Under the pieces are notes generated by a model that was given only the letters and a program-made list of their open reading frames with translations, did not search any database and was not told the DNA's origin. From an uncultured Thermogutta sp. (GTDB lineage Bacteria; Planctomycetota; Planctomycetia; Pirellulales; Thermoguttaceae): a stretch of DNA of 34,745 nt. Location of the stretch: the NCBI GenBank assembly GCA_937128505.1, contig CAKZMM010000122.1:1-34745 (forward strand). Direction: 5' to 3'. Shown one piece after another: positions 24,534 to 32,608 of this stretch (position 1 is its first letter; every line of letters starts with the position of its first letter). The position numbers and the translations under genes are program-made.

Positions 24534-25518
24534 AGCGATTTCTCCTTGGGTTTCGAGCCGTTTTAGTGAATTTCAGTCCGGGAAGCCTCTTTACCCGGTT
24601 CGCCGTTTTTTGCAAATCTTTCGCAAGAAGCGTCCACTCTTCTCCAGAAGAGCTTTGAACACCACTGAGCCCTATGCATTTTTCTACGAAGATCCCTAGC
24701 CACTTGTGACAACGGCACTTGACCGCCGCGAAAGATGGCATATCGAGAAAATTTTTGCGGCTATTCCTTTAAAGCCGTGACAACAGTCTTCGTGCTTTCG
24801 GCACTTTTCGTCTCTTGCACACAGTCCTCCAGAGCGGATTCCCGCCCTAGGGGATACAACAACCTGCCAACTACACGGGCAAATAGCCTTGCGTTCAGCC
24901 CTCCCAAGCGAGCTCCCGTACTTGGATCGTGTCGTCGTACTTTCGGCACCTTTTCTCTCTTGCACACGGCAACTTTGCTCAGATGACGGCCCCACGCTTG
25001 CTGCGGTCCCCCAATATGCAGCGCTAACACGGAAATCTTTCGGCAAGAATGACGGCGGCAAGCTTCGATGGATCCCCGGGCAGGACCCATACACCTATAA
25101 AAAATCAAAAAATATCGAAAGCAGCCCCCTAATTCCGCGCATGCGGATCACTTACCTCAATTGGTGGGAATGGCTTCTCGCGGCTTAATTTCCTAAAAAC
25201 GAGAGCATTACCCTCTGTTCAGGATCGCTTCCCTCGCTCCGAAGCAAAGAGCTCCCGGTCCGAATTTCCGCGCGATTATGCCATCCTCGAGTTGTCGCTC
25301 TTCAGGAACGAAACTTCTCCCGTGTGTGTTGACCCCCAAATTGCCCTTTTTAGCCAGTTTTCGCACGCTAACTGAACTCCCGTGTGTTTAACGCGCGTAC
25401 TTGGCCATCGAGCTAAGAACTTTTCCACCTTTTGTCATACGAGCCATCACGGCTGCGTACTCTTCAATAGCAAGAAAAAAACCCCTTTATGAAGCAAACG
25501 CGGAGAACTCAACCCTAA
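24534..25518. other. 1-kb divergent region between the two CRISPR modules
   Basis: No convincing gene. The region separates the minus-strand interference cluster from the plus-strand adaptation module and should hold promoters for both. It contains a pair of 33-base direct repeats (24790 and 24935) and a shorter repeated CTCCCGTGTGT near 25317 and 25376. Open frames of 60-130 codons on both strands overlap and lack family resemblance. Confidence 0.5.
24790..24967. repeat. Pair of 33-base direct repeats
   Basis: 24790-24822 and 24935-24967 match at 29 of 33 positions (core CTTTCGGCAC and CTCTTGCACAC). Start-to-start distance is 145 bases. No further copies noticed. Confidence 0.7.
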
Positions 25519-25884
25519 ATGAAACACGCAGACGAGCAAAACGCTTTCACCGCGTTGAAAGGAGGTCGGAACATACTTCGCAACCTAAGCATCAGAACTT
25601 TCCGCCTTTACCAGCGGTGGCTCGCTCGAGCTGGGGCACTCGTGAAAAGAGTGAAAAGTGGCATCGGTGCCAAGATGTGGGCAACGTTTATGATTTGGAG
25701 CCTAAATTTGTTTCCCCCTCAACAAGCCCCAAACCCGTTTATCGGGGCGGCGCTCGGCGCAATGATACTCAGCTTCCTACTGGTCAAGCTCAAGCGGCAG
25801 GTATCGTGCCTGGTAGCGGTCGTCGGCGGCTTAATCTCGTGGCTGTTGAACTCGGTTCTCCCTATCCAGCAATTCAGGTCTTAA
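25519..25884 (+). CDS. Small multi-pass membrane protein upstream of the adaptation genes
   Basis: A 121-residue protein I do not recognise. The first half is basic and hydrophilic (residues 1-50); then hydrophobic segments at about 53-65 (MWATFMIWSLNLF), 73-90 (FIGAALGAMILSFLLVKL) and 94-112 (CLVAVVGGLISWLL). It ends 9 bases before the next gene, suggesting one operon with it. The ATG at 25519 lacks a well-spaced ribosome binding site, and an ATG at 25675 is an alternative that would keep the membrane part only. Confidence 0.55.
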   Translation: MKHADEQNAFTALKGGRNILRNLSIRTFRLYQRWLARAGALVKRVKSGIGAKMWATFMIWSLNLFPPQQAPNPFIGAALGAMILSFLLVKLKRQVSCLVAVVGGLISWLLNSVLPIQQFRS

Positions 25885-25893
25885 ATAGAAAGG

Positions 25894-26640
25894 ATGACCG
25901 ATATGTTCCGATGGTTCGCCTCGAAACCTCGCAACTGCTCTTTCCAGCCCGATCCAGGCATCGTTCCCTCGCAGACCCCACCTACCGTCCCCCAGGCAAA
26001 CTTCAAACCCGCCCCGCACTCAGTCGGCACCCCAAAATCGCCGCTCGCACTTCCACCCACACTTGTATGTCCCGACTGCGATGGCCTCATGAAACTCAGC
26101 GGCAAAGGCCAATATCCCGGTTCCGTGGTTTATGTTTGCGGTTGTTGTCCGCCCGAAGCCCAAGTGAAGCTCCTCTGGGCCGGCCGAGTCGTTCGCACAG
26201 GTTTGCTCGACTTCGGTTTTGTCCAGATCCCCGGCCTCACCGGCCTCGCTCCGTTGCGCTTCTATCTTCAGGATTGTTCCTATCCCTGCAGTCCGCCGCC
26301 GGCAATCCCCAACTTGGAAGATCAGGTCTTGGCCATGATTCGCCCCGATATCCTCGCGGTTCGCCGCCTCTGGATTCTCTCGCCTGCCTCACCCCGCGTT
26401 AAAAGAAACGCTTCGTGTCATTCTACCAGGCGCCACGGCGTCGTCACGGCATTGAAAAGCGCTCAATGGGGTTTTTTGGTCGACGAGCAAACCGGCGAGG
26501 CCTACTCCGTGCATCAGAGCCAGGTACGCTCCGGCGGACAGCTTGCTGTGGGACAACGTGTAAGTTTTCGTCCCGCATTTACCCCTCAGGGTAACGTCGC
26601 TTGCGAAGTTGATATCGAGGAAAACCTGATACCCCACTGA
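25894..26640 (+). CDS. Zinc-ribbon plus cold-shock-like domain protein of the adaptation module
   Basis: A 248-residue protein not assigned to a named family. It has a proline-rich N-terminus, a cysteine cluster at about 58-85 (LVCPDCDGLMKLSG ... VYVCGCCPPE) that looks metal-binding, a middle region ending in ILAVRRLWILSP, and a C-terminal stretch (HGVVTALKSAQWGFLVDEQ ... GQRVSFRPAFTPQGNVA) with the pattern of a cold-shock/OB domain (G-x-V, GF-x, VH, G-x-x-V-x-F). Such domains bind single-stranded RNA or DNA. Start may be the ATG at 25894 or the one at 25903, which is better spaced from AAAGG. It lies in line with cas2-cas1-RT, so a role in handling RNA for spacer capture is a fair guess. Confidence 0.68.
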   Translation: MTDMFRWFASKPRNCSFQPDPGIVPSQTPPTVPQANFKPAPHSVGTPKSPLALPPTLVCPDCDGLMKLSGKGQYPGSVVYVCGCCPPEAQVKLLWAGRVVRTGLLDFGFVQIPGLTGLAPLRFYLQDCSYPCSPPPAIPNLEDQVLAMIRPDILAVRRLWILSPASPRVKRNASCHSTRRHGVVTALKSAQWGFLVDEQTGEAYSVHQSQVRSGGQLAVGQRVSFRPAFTPQGNVACEVDIEENLIPH

Positions 26641-26704
26641 TTTCCACCACCGATACGAAGCGGTTTCAAACCCTCTAATCAATGGCGTAACAGGAGAACA
26701 TGTT

Positions 26705-27529
26705 ATGTTCGTCAGCATCATCTTGGGTTTGGCGGTCGTAGGTGCCCTCGGTTATGTCTGGTTTCTTTCACGGCGCGAACCTGCCCCGCGCAATGGCCCC
26801 TGCGAGCTTGCTGTGCCTTCCCCGGCAGTTCCCGTCGATGCACCCCCCAGTGTCCCGGCTTATAGAGCCCTTGCCGCCAAGACGATCCGCTCCTTCCACA
26901 CCATTCTGAAATACTTTAAATGCCAACCGCCCTGGCAAAACAACCGTCAAATGGAAGATTATATTCATGACCTTAAGGTTATGCTCGAGCACAACGATCT
27001 CACCTCCGCCCGCGTGGAGCTCCTCGGCCATGATCAGAGGGTCCTATTCTGTTACCGCGTTGAGTTCTCTCCTCAATCGAAGCCCCAATTGCCTGATCAC
27101 ACGCTTGGGCTGGAGCTCCCCATGCTTCCGGCGGATCAGATCGCCAATTCCCGCGTGATGGTCGCCCCTGTGATTCGGATGCAGGAGTATCGTCACCTTC
27201 TTCGGGCTCCGTGGATACAAAATGTCGGGAATCTTCCCGCGCGTCCCGGCTCTCGCTTTGTTAGCGAGCACACGACCGTCATTAGTGGAGGGCATTTACA
27301 AGGCGAGCTCTTTGTCTCTGAAGACGCCCGCCGTATGGGCATCGTAACCAGCGTCGATCCCAACGGTCGATTCGCCTTTGCCCATGTTCCTCCTTATCCG
27401 GTGCCCGTTTTTCTCCACCGCCGGCAATGCGTCCGTCCGTTTCCTTTTTACCCCGGCCTGCGCGTGTCCCTGATTCCGGTTCAGACTCCTCGCGGTCTAC
27501 AGGGTCGAAGTATCCGCCCGGAGGCCTAG
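26705..27529 (+). CDS. Membrane-anchored protein with C-terminal cold-shock-like domain, next to cas2
   Basis: A 274-residue protein ending 3 bases before cas2. It has an N-terminal membrane anchor (about 2-22, VSIILGLAVVGALGYVWFL), a proline-rich linker, an unassigned domain at about 50-185 (KTIRSFHTILKYFKCQPP; MEDYIHDLKVMLEHNDL; VLFCYRVEF), and a C-terminal stretch with the cold-shock/OB pattern (MGIVTSVDPNGRFAFAHVP; VFLHRRQCV; GLRVSLIPVQTPRG). The AGGAG at 26692-26696 supports the ATG at 26705. Tight coupling to cas2 argues that it belongs to the adaptation machinery. The anchor would place the nucleic-acid-binding domain at the membrane. Confidence 0.7.
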   Translation: MFVSIILGLAVVGALGYVWFLSRREPAPRNGPCELAVPSPAVPVDAPPSVPAYRALAAKTIRSFHTILKYFKCQPPWQNNRQMEDYIHDLKVMLEHNDLTSARVELLGHDQRVLFCYRVEFSPQSKPQLPDHTLGLELPMLPADQIANSRVMVAPVIRMQEYRHLLRAPWIQNVGNLPARPGSRFVSEHTTVISGGHLQGELFVSEDARRMGIVTSVDPNGRFAFAHVPPYPVPVFLHRRQCVRPFPFYPGLRVSLIPVQTPRGLQGRSIRPEA

Positions 27530-27532
27530 TCA

Positions 27533-27808
27533 ATGCGCTGGGTGATCGCTTACGACATCCGATCCACACGCCGTCGGAGCCGGGTAGCGCGGGCCCTGGA
27601 GCGTGCCGGGCTCCGTGTTCAGAAGTCCGTCTTCGTCGCCGAGCTTTCTCCCCGCGATCTTCACAAGCTCATTCAGCAACTCAGTTCCTTAATCGATCCG
27701 GAAACCGATCAAGTTGCTGCCTGGTTACTTTCTCAAAACTCCAAGAGGGAGAACCCGTACGCCGGTTGTGCCCAGCAGACCATTTTTCCGGATGCCGTAG
27801 TTTGGTGA
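27533..27808 (+). CDS. cas2: CRISPR-associated Cas2
   Basis: Cas2 is the dimeric core around which Cas1 forms the spacer integrase. The 91-residue protein has the usual first strand with an aspartate (MRWVIAYDIRSTRRRSRVARALERAG, Asp8) and RVQKSVFVAEL. GGAGG lies 8 bases before the ATG. It is separated by 3-4 bases from the gene before it and from cas1, so all are co-translated. Confidence 0.95.
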   Translation: MRWVIAYDIRSTRRRSRVARALERAGLRVQKSVFVAELSPRDLHKLIQQLSSLIDPETDQVAAWLLSQNSKRENPYAGCAQQTIFPDAVVW

Positions 27809-27812
27809 TCCC

Positions 27813-28898
27813 ATGAAACCCAAAACACCAATACCTTGCACCAGCAACCATGCTGCGGAAGACTCGGCCAGCACCGCGCCTGGCTCTTCCCGTGATCCCG
27901 GCCAAAAGGCCATGACTCGCGTCGCCCATCTCGTTGGTCCGGGCGTGCTTCGTGTTCGCAACGGCATGCCCAGTTGGGAGCCCCTCGATGGTCCGCCCCT
28001 TCAGCTTCATCCCGAACGCCTGGAGACCCTCGTCATTCACGGCCACGCCGATATGACGGCCGCCGCCCTTAAACTCCTCTGGCGTCACGGGGTTCAGCTC
28101 AGTTTTCTCGATCCCAAAGGAAACCGGCTCCTCGGACGTGTCAGCCCCCCACCCGACAACGCCCCCACCCTTGCCTACTGTCAGCACTGGGCCATCCGCC
28201 ATTCGGCCTTCATCTTGGCTCAGTCCCGGCTCCTGGTCACCCTTCGCATTCAGAGCATTCAACGAACCGTTCAAAGTTTCAAACGTTACGATAACCCGGA
28301 ACTCCGCGCGCTGCCTGCTGAGCTTGATCGTCAACTTCGTAACGCCCAGTCCGCCGATTCCCTGCCCACCCTCCGCGGCTACGAGGGCATCGCCTCCGCT
28401 CGTTGGCACGCCATGATGCGACTCCTCTTTCCCCCTTCGCTTCCCTATCCCGGACGGGTTCATCACCCCCCCACCGATCCGGTCAACGCTCTGTTATCCC
28501 TCGGCTATACCCTGCTGCTGACCCGCGTCCAGGCTACTATTTCTGCCATCGGGTTGGATCCCCTCTTCGGTTTCTATCACCAATCCCGACCCGGCAGGCC
28601 CGCTCTGACTTGCGATCTCATGGAACCTTTCCGCACCCCTTTAGTCGATAAGCTAGTGATCGCCGAGGTTCGCAAAGGCTGCTACCAAACGCATCACTTT
28701 TTTTCCGGTCCCGACGGCTACCGCCTTCACAAAGACCAATTTCGTCGATTTGTCCGCACCTTTGAACAACGTTACTCGGAAACCAACTCCGGTGAGCGAG
28801 CCTCCTTCGAGTCCCAAGTCCGCGAGCTCGTTAATCAATTCGCATCGGCGGTTCGAACTTGGGCCGCTAACCATCCGGCGCCAGATTTGGGGTTGTAA
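27813..28898 (+). CDS. cas1: CRISPR-associated integrase Cas1
   Basis: Cas1 integrates new spacers. The 361-residue protein keeps the catalytic set: Glu191 in GYEGIASARWHAM, His256 in FGFYHQSRPGRPAL and Glu271 (with Asp268) in CDLMEPFR. The first 33 residues are a Ser/Pro-rich extension; an internal ATG at 27912 (MTRVAHLVGPGVLRV) would start at the normal Cas1 N-terminus. I keep the ATG at 27813 because it sits 4 bases after cas2. The reverse transcriptase is a separate gene 24 bases downstream, not a fusion. Confidence 0.95.
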   Translation: MKPKTPIPCTSNHAAEDSASTAPGSSRDPGQKAMTRVAHLVGPGVLRVRNGMPSWEPLDGPPLQLHPERLETLVIHGHADMTAAALKLLWRHGVQLSFLDPKGNRLLGRVSPPPDNAPTLAYCQHWAIRHSAFILAQSRLLVTLRIQSIQRTVQSFKRYDNPELRALPAELDRQLRNAQSADSLPTLRGYEGIASARWHAMMRLLFPPSLPYPGRVHHPPTDPVNALLSLGYTLLLTRVQATISAIGLDPLFGFYHQSRPGRPALTCDLMEPFRTPLVDKLVIAEVRKGCYQTHHFFSGPDGYRLHKDQFRRFVRTFEQRYSETNSGERASFESQVRELVNQFASAVRTWAANHPAPDLGL

Positions 28899-28922
28899 TC
28901 ACCTGACACGAAGGAACCGACA

Positions 28923-30485
28923 ATGACAAGCCCATGGCGATTCTTTTGGCCCACCAACAATCCACACGGCCACTTCTCCCCGCCCCCTCTTTTCCTTGAC
29001 CCGCACCTTTTCTCCGATTCTCTCCCCCCTCCGGGCGGCGAGGCTTCCTATCGCCCACAATCACCTCCCCTCCGCGCCGACCATCCTCCGGCTCCCCATC
29101 TTCCTATGAAATCCACGCCCCCGATTGATCCTTGTTCTTTTCCGAATCCCCTCGCGACACTTTCGGTGGGCTACCGCGTTTTTTACGACCACCTTTGCGA
29201 TCCCAATTTGTTGCAGCGGGCCTGGGCCATTACCCGACGCGGTGGTTCCGCCCCCGGCGTCGACGGCCACTCCCTCGACGAATTCGCCGCCAAGCTCCCC
29301 GACGAAATCACCACGATCCTTGCTCAGCTTCGAGCCCGCTCCTACCGCTTTCTCCCTCATCGACGCATTTACGTTCCCAAACTCTCCGGCGGACGTCGCC
29401 GATTGGAAATCCCCGCCGTTCGCGACCGCCTGGTTGCCCAGGCCATTCGCTTGCTGATCGAGCCGATCCTTTCCGCCCAGTTCACCTGTGGCTCTTTTGC
29501 CTATCGATGTGGTCTCGGGGTCCGACAAGCCCTCGATACTCTGCTTCAATACCGCGCTCAAGGGCATCATTGGATCCTCGAGTCTGATATCAAAGATTTC
29601 TTCGATTCCGTGCCCCATAAACCTCTTTTTGCTCGCCTTTATCGTGAGCCGATCGATCCCGAACTGATTCGATTCCTTCAGTCCTGCGTAACCGTCGGGG
29701 CGTCCAACGGCATTTCCCGCTTCCTATACCGTCGGGGCATCCCCCAAGGGAATCCTCTCTCCCCCCTTATGGCCAATTATTATCTCACTCCCCTGGATCA
29801 AGCCATGCAAAGCCTCGGCCACCGCTGGATCCGCTTCGCCGACGACTTGATCGTCTGCTGCTGTTCTCGCGCCGAGGCTTCCCGGGCCCTTTATGACCTT
29901 CGTCGAAACCTCGCAAAACTCCAGCTCCAAGTCAATCAGTCGAAAACGCGAATCCTCGATTCTCGGATTGAATCCTTCCAATTCCTCGGTTTTGTCATTC
30001 ACCCCAATCGTCTCGAACCTGTCCCAGAAAATATCGAGCGCTTCAATCTCCTGGCTTACCACGCCGTCACCACCGCCACCTGCCTCGCTCATGCCATCCA
30101 CTCCCTCAACCCCTTGATTCGCGCCTTTGGAAACTTTTATTCTCGTTGCGCCGACCGCCAGCTTTACTCCCAACTCGACTCCTCACTCGTTGACCTGTTG
30201 GTTCACACTTTCCCGCAATTCAACCCCTCTAGGCCCGACCCCAAGCAACCGGCTCTGGTCCGTTTGACGAACTACTTACCCCCGATCGCTCCGAATTCCC
30301 ATTCATACTTGCCCGAGAAGCTTTCGCCGCCGGGTACTGCGGCCGATAACAATGTCACTGCCCACCCGAAACCCCATTCATACTTCCCCGAGAAGATTTC
30401 ACCCCAACCACTCCCTCCCTCCCCGCAAAAAATACCTCCTGCGAAAGCCCGCCGCCTTCGGCTTCGCCTCCCCTATGGCAACTGA
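28923..30485 (+). CDS. CRISPR-associated reverse transcriptase (stand-alone)
   Basis: An RT of the group II intron/CRISPR-associated type, 520 residues. Motifs: GVDGHS at 112-117, motif A DIKDFFDSV at 222-230, motif B GIPQGNPLSPLMAN at 272-285, motif C RFADDLIV at 304-311, then KTRIL and FLGFVIH. There is no Cas6 or Cas1 domain fused and no HNH or intron structure around it. In type III systems such RTs let Cas1-Cas2 take spacers from RNA. The first 70 residues and last 80 are Pro/Ser-rich; the tail has two near-copies of HSY(L/F)PEK(L/I)SP. GAAGGA before the ATG at 28923 supports the long start; ATG at 29106 is an alternative. Confidence 0.93.
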   Translation: MTSPWRFFWPTNNPHGHFSPPPLFLDPHLFSDSLPPPGGEASYRPQSPPLRADHPPAPHLPMKSTPPIDPCSFPNPLATLSVGYRVFYDHLCDPNLLQRAWAITRRGGSAPGVDGHSLDEFAAKLPDEITTILAQLRARSYRFLPHRRIYVPKLSGGRRRLEIPAVRDRLVAQAIRLLIEPILSAQFTCGSFAYRCGLGVRQALDTLLQYRAQGHHWILESDIKDFFDSVPHKPLFARLYREPIDPELIRFLQSCVTVGASNGISRFLYRRGIPQGNPLSPLMANYYLTPLDQAMQSLGHRWIRFADDLIVCCCSRAEASRALYDLRRNLAKLQLQVNQSKTRILDSRIESFQFLGFVIHPNRLEPVPENIERFNLLAYHAVTTATCLAHAIHSLNPLIRAFGNFYSRCADRQLYSQLDSSLVDLLVHTFPQFNPSRPDPKQPALVRLTNYLPPIAPNSHSYLPEKLSPPGTAADNNVTAHPKPHSYFPEKISPQPLPPSPQKIPPAKARRLRLRLPYGN

Positions 30486-31101
30486 TCTCGTCTCGGCAGT
30501 ACCCGACGCAGTTCGCTAAGAAGCTCCCGAGCTCTGAGCATTCCTTGCCTCTTTACTTGCTTCAACTCGGGCAGCCCTTTCCTTTCCTCTAAGAATCCCC
30601 CGGCAATGTTTCCTACATGCCCCCGCTTTCCGGCTTAACGAAAGCCGACTACCTTTCGCTCTCCCGAATTCCACTCCCACTCAAACCGGTGTATAATCAA
30701 ATGCTAGAAGCCTTGCTCTTATGGTCTCCAAGAGCTTTCGCACAACCAGGTTGAACGAAATCCGATCACCGGAAACGGCACGTCAATGCACATCATAACC
30801 CGGCCCATTGCTCGTTGGAAAAGCTTCATGGGGCACTCCCAAGATAAGTTTTGTAGCTGGTTAGCCATGCTGAATACTTATACAGACCTTTTCCATCTCC
30901 CCCATCAGGGGGGAAAAATTAGGGGGGTGCGCACGAACAAAGGATTTTGGGATGCAACTCTTTTACACATCGATGCTTACGTCTAATTCGCGACCATTCA
31001 GAATCCCTTCGACGTCCATCCGCAGCTACCCCACTAATGGGGAGTGCGCACCAATGGGTGCCTTAAAGGCCGTGTTTTCTCGGACCGCACGACTGCCGCT
31101 C
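30486..31101 (+). promoter_or_regulatory. Putative CRISPR leader region
   Basis: This gap lies between the RT gene and the first repeat, on the leader side if the array reads left to right, as its repeat ending ATTGAAAC suggests. No gene is seen. It holds two hairpins of C-run/G-run type (30898-30914 and 31029-31042), each followed by the palindrome GTGCGCAC (30927-30934 and 31044-31051), and a 6-bp hairpin CGGCTT/AAGCCG at 30631-30647. Leader identity is inferred from position. Confidence 0.5.
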
Positions 31102-31283
31102 GCGCAATTCGCGGGATCATTTGGATGAGATTGAAACGGGGGCGATGGGGGGAACGCTGGGCGCCCCCGTGCGGCGCGCAATTCGCGGGATCATTTGGAT
31201 GAGATTGAAACTTCTTGTACTGCCTCCGCAATATCCGCAGGCTTGACGCGCAATTCGCGGGATCATTTGGATGAAATTGAAAC
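31102..31283 (+). CRISPR. CRISPR array, three 36-bp repeats, two spacers
   Basis: Repeats lie at 31102-31137, 31176-31211 and 31248-31283. Each begins GCGCAATTCGCGGG and ends ATTGAAAC. The first two are identical; the third has one change (GATGAAATTG for GATGAGATTG). Spacers are 38 bp (31138-31175) and 36 bp (31212-31247). The ATTGAAAC end gives the usual 8-base crRNA 5' tag of type III systems and sets transcription on the plus strand, with the variant repeat at the distal end. The array is in line with cas2-cas1-RT. It is very short, and the sequence after the last repeat belongs to a transposase remnant. Confidence 0.97.
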
Positions 31284-31510
31284 CGGCCGGGGTCCCCCGG
31301 CTGCCCGCCGCGTTCGCTCTTCGATGTACGCTTCGGCGAGGCGGGGTTGGCGTGGAGATGCACCCTGCGGGGCGGCAGCGAAAAGTTCTGGGGCGTCTCC
31401 CGGCCGCCCTCCAACTCCTTGATGCGTGCCTCCCGCTTGGCAATCTCGGCCCGGAACAGGCGAATGATGACCTGGGCTTCTGGCGGCTGACGGGCGATCG
31501 GCTTGGTCAA
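31284..31510 (-). pseudogene. IS66-type transposase, 5' fragment abutting the CRISPR array
   Basis: About 75 codons reading leftward from TTG at 31510 resemble the N-terminus of IS66-family TnpC: PPEAQVIIRLFRAEIAKREARIKELEG (coiled helix), TPQNFSLPP (family: QNSSxPPS) and SERGGQPGDPGR (family: KRGGQPGHPG). The resemblance stops exactly where the last CRISPR repeat begins (31283); the open frame continues across the array only because repeats contain no stop. The conserved His to Asp and Ser to Phe changes suggest decay. The first codon overlaps the end of the glycosyltransferase gene. Confidence 0.72.
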
Positions 31511-32556
31511 TCTTTGGCGGCTTTATTTTTTGCGTTGTGTTCAACTCCAAGGGTTTCCTGGATGATCCACGGGGGGCGACCTTTTACTTCTTCGTAGATC
31601 CTTCCGAGGTATTCCCCGATGATTCCGAGGCAAATCAGCTGAACACCACCGAGGAATAGGATGGCGATTACGGTAGTCGCGAATCCAGGCACGGGCCGCA
31701 GGCCGAGGTACTTATCGAACCAATCCGCATAGATTCGCTGAAGCAAGGTGAAGATTACCCCGAGAAAAGCTACCGTTGAGACCAGAAGTCCCAAACGAGT
31801 CGCTAGACGCAGAGGCCACACGGAAAACGAGAAAACGCCGTCGATCGCCAACTGGACGAGTTTGCGAAAAGTGTATTGCGTTTGACCTGCGAGCCGGGGA
31901 TGACGCTCGTATTCTACGCCGATTTGTCGGAACCCGGCCCACGCACGCAGGCCACGAACGAAGCGGTTGCGTTCGGGCATCGCATTAAGCACTTGAACCA
32001 CACGCCGATCCATCAGGCAAAAGTCTCCTGAATCCAGGGCAATCGGCGTGTTACTAATCCGGGCTAAGATTCGGTAAAACGCATAATATGCGAATCGTTT
32101 CCAAAGTGGCTCTTTCCTTCGGCGTCGCACACCGTATACGACTTCGTAGCCCTGCTGCCACTTTTCAATGAGTTTTTCCACGACCTCGGGGGGATCTTGC
32201 AAGTCGGCATCCAGAATGACGACTGCCTCCCCCTGTGCGAGCTGCAAACCGGCAGAAATCGCTGTTTGATGACCGAAGTTCCTGGAAAAGCGCACCGCTT
32301 TCCACCGCGGATCTTTCTTGTGAACCTCTGTAAGCAAGGCCCACGTGGCATCCTGCGAACCGTCGTCGACCACGATCACTTCATAAGGCACTCGCCACGA
32401 GGTCGCGGCAGCGGTCAATCGTCGGTATAGCGCGTCGATCACCTCTTGCTCATTAAAACAAGGAATAATCACGGAAATTTGTGGGAGCTGCATGTTCGCA
32501 AGCGAATCGGTCGAGCCGCGAGATTCTCCTGTTCCGACCCCTTCCATCACGCTCAT
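31507..32556 (-). CDS. GT2-family polyprenyl-phosphate sugar transferase (GtrB/ArnC-like)
   Basis: A 349-residue glycosyltransferase that should attach a sugar from an NDP donor to undecaprenyl phosphate on the inner leaflet. Motifs: VIIPCFNEQEVIDALYRRL, VIVVDDGSQDATW, VILDADLQDPPEVV (DxD region) and the dolichyl-phosphate-type C-terminal part with two transmembrane segments (about 242-264 and 284-306) and IGEYLGRIYEEVKGRP. The start may be the ATG at 32556, the one at 32547 (better spaced from AGAGGGG), or 32493 directly before the domain. The neighbouring membrane glycosyltransferase would use the product. Confidence 0.93.
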   Translation of the reverse strand: MSVMEGVGTGESRGSTDSLANMQLPQISVIIPCFNEQEVIDALYRRLTAAATSWRVPYEVIVVDDGSQDATWALLTEVHKKDPRWKAVRFSRNFGHQTAISAGLQLAQGEAVVILDADLQDPPEVVEKLIEKWQQGYEVVYGVRRRRKEPLWKRFAYYAFYRILARISNTPIALDSGDFCLMDRRVVQVLNAMPERNRFVRGLRAWAGFRQIGVEYERHPRLAGQTQYTFRKLVQLAIDGVFSFSVWPLRLATRLGLLVSTVAFLGVIFTLLQRIYADWFDKYLGLRPVPGFATTVIAILFLGGVQLICLGIIGEYLGRIYEEVKGRPPWIIQETLGVEHNAKNKAAKD

Positions 32557-32608
32557 CCCCTCTATTCCCCGATTTCAAAAGGATGACGTTCCTGCCAAAG
32601 CCTTCGGA

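Noticed and set aside
24382-25108. Minus-strand frames at 24382-24741 and 24761-25108
   Set aside because: They overlap the NYN gene start or the direct repeats, have no good ribosome binding site, and match nothing.
25401-26402. A 333-codon plus-strand frame overlapping the small membrane and zinc-ribbon genes
   Set aside because: Its translation is basic and low in family-like patterns, while the other frames give membrane segments, a cysteine cluster and a cold-shock pattern with sensible starts and spacing.
28923-30485. Group II intron
   Set aside because: The RT resembles intron maturases in its motifs, but it sits 24 bases after cas1, and I see no domain V/VI-like structure or HNH domain around it. 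A CRISPR-associated RT fits better.
30898-30914. Intrinsic terminator after the RT gene
   Set aside because: The hairpin is followed by A's, not T's, on the plus strand, and on the minus strand the T-run comes before the stem.
31034-31510. A 158-codon minus-strand frame running through the CRISPR array
   Set aside because: Only the part right of 31283 resembles a protein (IS66 transposase). The rest is repeat and spacer sequence that happens to lack stops, with the repeat translating as the same short peptide each time.
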